NCBI GenBank assembly: GCA_964627445.1
Contig: CAZVJF010000007.1
Location: 124,001-188,000, forward strand
Reading direction: 5' to 3'
Length of the DNA: 64,000 nt
DNA from: Luteibaculum sp964627445
GTDB lineage: Bacteria > Bacteroidota > Bacteroidia > Flavobacteriales_D > Luteibaculaceae
This document shows positions 63,765 through 64,000 of this stretch, piece after piece (the first letter of the stretch is position 1; each line of letters starts with the position of its first letter). Position numbers and translations under genes: made by a program. Under the pieces are notes generated by a model. The model was not told the origin of the DNA. It was given only the letters and a program-made list of their open reading frames with translations, and made no database searches.

Positions 63765-64000
63765 TGCAAAGTGTTTTTTGCGCGTTCGTACGTGCTATCC
63801 ATATTAACATTGGCGCTGGGCGCATAGCGTGCCATGTCGCAATCGTCTATTAGCTGCTGCAACTCTAAGAACTGCTCTTCGCTAGCTCCTTTTTCCAGCA
63901 GCAATTGTTTTAATGATTCGCGCGACAACTGGGTCTTGTTGGCGTTAAATTTATCCTGTACAAACCCGTGTAGGGCATCAACAACAGCCACGTAAAATGC
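63740..64000 (-). CDS. batD: C-terminal end of a BatD-like protein (partial)
   Basis: 86 codons in an open frame that runs off the window edge. The segment (LHGFVQDKFNANKTQLSRESL, CDMARYAPS) matches the end of BatD proteins, whose membrane-anchored N-terminal part lies beyond the window. Identification rests on this motif and on the adjoining batE. Confidence 0.75.
   Translation of the reverse strand, partial: AFYVAVVDALHGFVQDKFNANKTQLSRESLKQLLLEKGASEEQFLELQQLIDDCDMARYAPSANVNMDSTYERAKNTLQWLGKLSA

Overview
The window looks like a 64-kb piece of a draft genome from a Bacteroidota bacterium, most likely of the class Flavobacteriia. Four proteins end in type IX secretion (T9SS) C-terminal signals (9255, 18376, 19429 on the minus strand, 43138). 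Many genes are preceded by the Bacteroidota promoter (TTTG or TTG about 19-21 bases upstream of TAnnTTTG). Branched-chain aminotransferase, BatD/BatE, DUF4199 and the HAEPLYID-type protein are also flavobacterial in style. G+C is mid-40s by eye. A run of 100 Ns at 23130-23229 marks an assembly gap. I see no prophage, CRISPR array, rRNA, transposase or integrase.

Layout. 0-15 kb: secreted and hypothetical proteins, an SF2 helicase with its own promoter, a kinase-like protein of unknown function, an arsenosugar pair (arsS plus its peroxidase-like partner), a UDG-family glycosylase, a CheY-like protein, an M1 peptidase, an AI-2E-type membrane protein and a Kv-type potassium channel. 15.1-18.1 kb: dense intergenic repeats flank a two-gene cassette (15940-17271). 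18.1-23 kb: a cobalamin riboswitch ahead of a DUF4465 (BtuH-like) T9SS cargo, a LamG T9SS cargo and a MuiA/DUF4139 protein. 23.0-23.65 kb: tRNA-Ser(GCU), preceded by truncated tandem copies of its own 5' part, an assembly gap and a strong promoter. 23.6-38.9 kb: housekeeping genes (thiolase, NlpC/P60, ClpB, SixA, IlvE, RecQ, an rRNA methyltransferase, MATE, Fmt, HU, a ceramidase-like protein). 39-42.7 kb: aldehyde dehydrogenase, a SpeD-SpeE fusion and agmatinase. 43.1-49.9 kb: one 2254-residue T9SS type B surface protein. 50.1-53 kb: proC-proB-proA. 53-56.4 kb: an outer-membrane protein, an S41 protease and an RNA methyltransferase. 56.4-59.9 kb: a tightly packed reduced-sulfur operon on the minus strand (ArsR-type regulator, TauE, CstB-like dioxygenase-rhodanese, two YeeE/YedE halves). 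59.9-61.5 kb: the same repeat family, in the opposite orientation, flanks an aquaporin gene. 61.6-64 kb: rmuC, batE and the end of batD.

How the genes work together. The sulfur operon should sense, oxidise and move persulfide and thiosulfate sulfur. The polyamine pair should make putrescine from agmatine and then spermidine with one bifunctional enzyme; no arginine decarboxylase lies in the window. ProB, ProA and ProC form a complete glutamate-to-proline pathway. The riboswitch ties the DUF4465 protein to cobalamin capture.

Most notable: the riboswitch-controlled T9SS version of a BtuH-like protein; the transcribed tandem array of tRNA-Ser 5' fragments; a dispersed repeat with an invariant 48-bp core that flanks small gene cassettes in direct orientation, including a 238-bp direct repeat I read as exact; a kinase-like protein with no known role; and an M48-like protein whose zinc site is broken.
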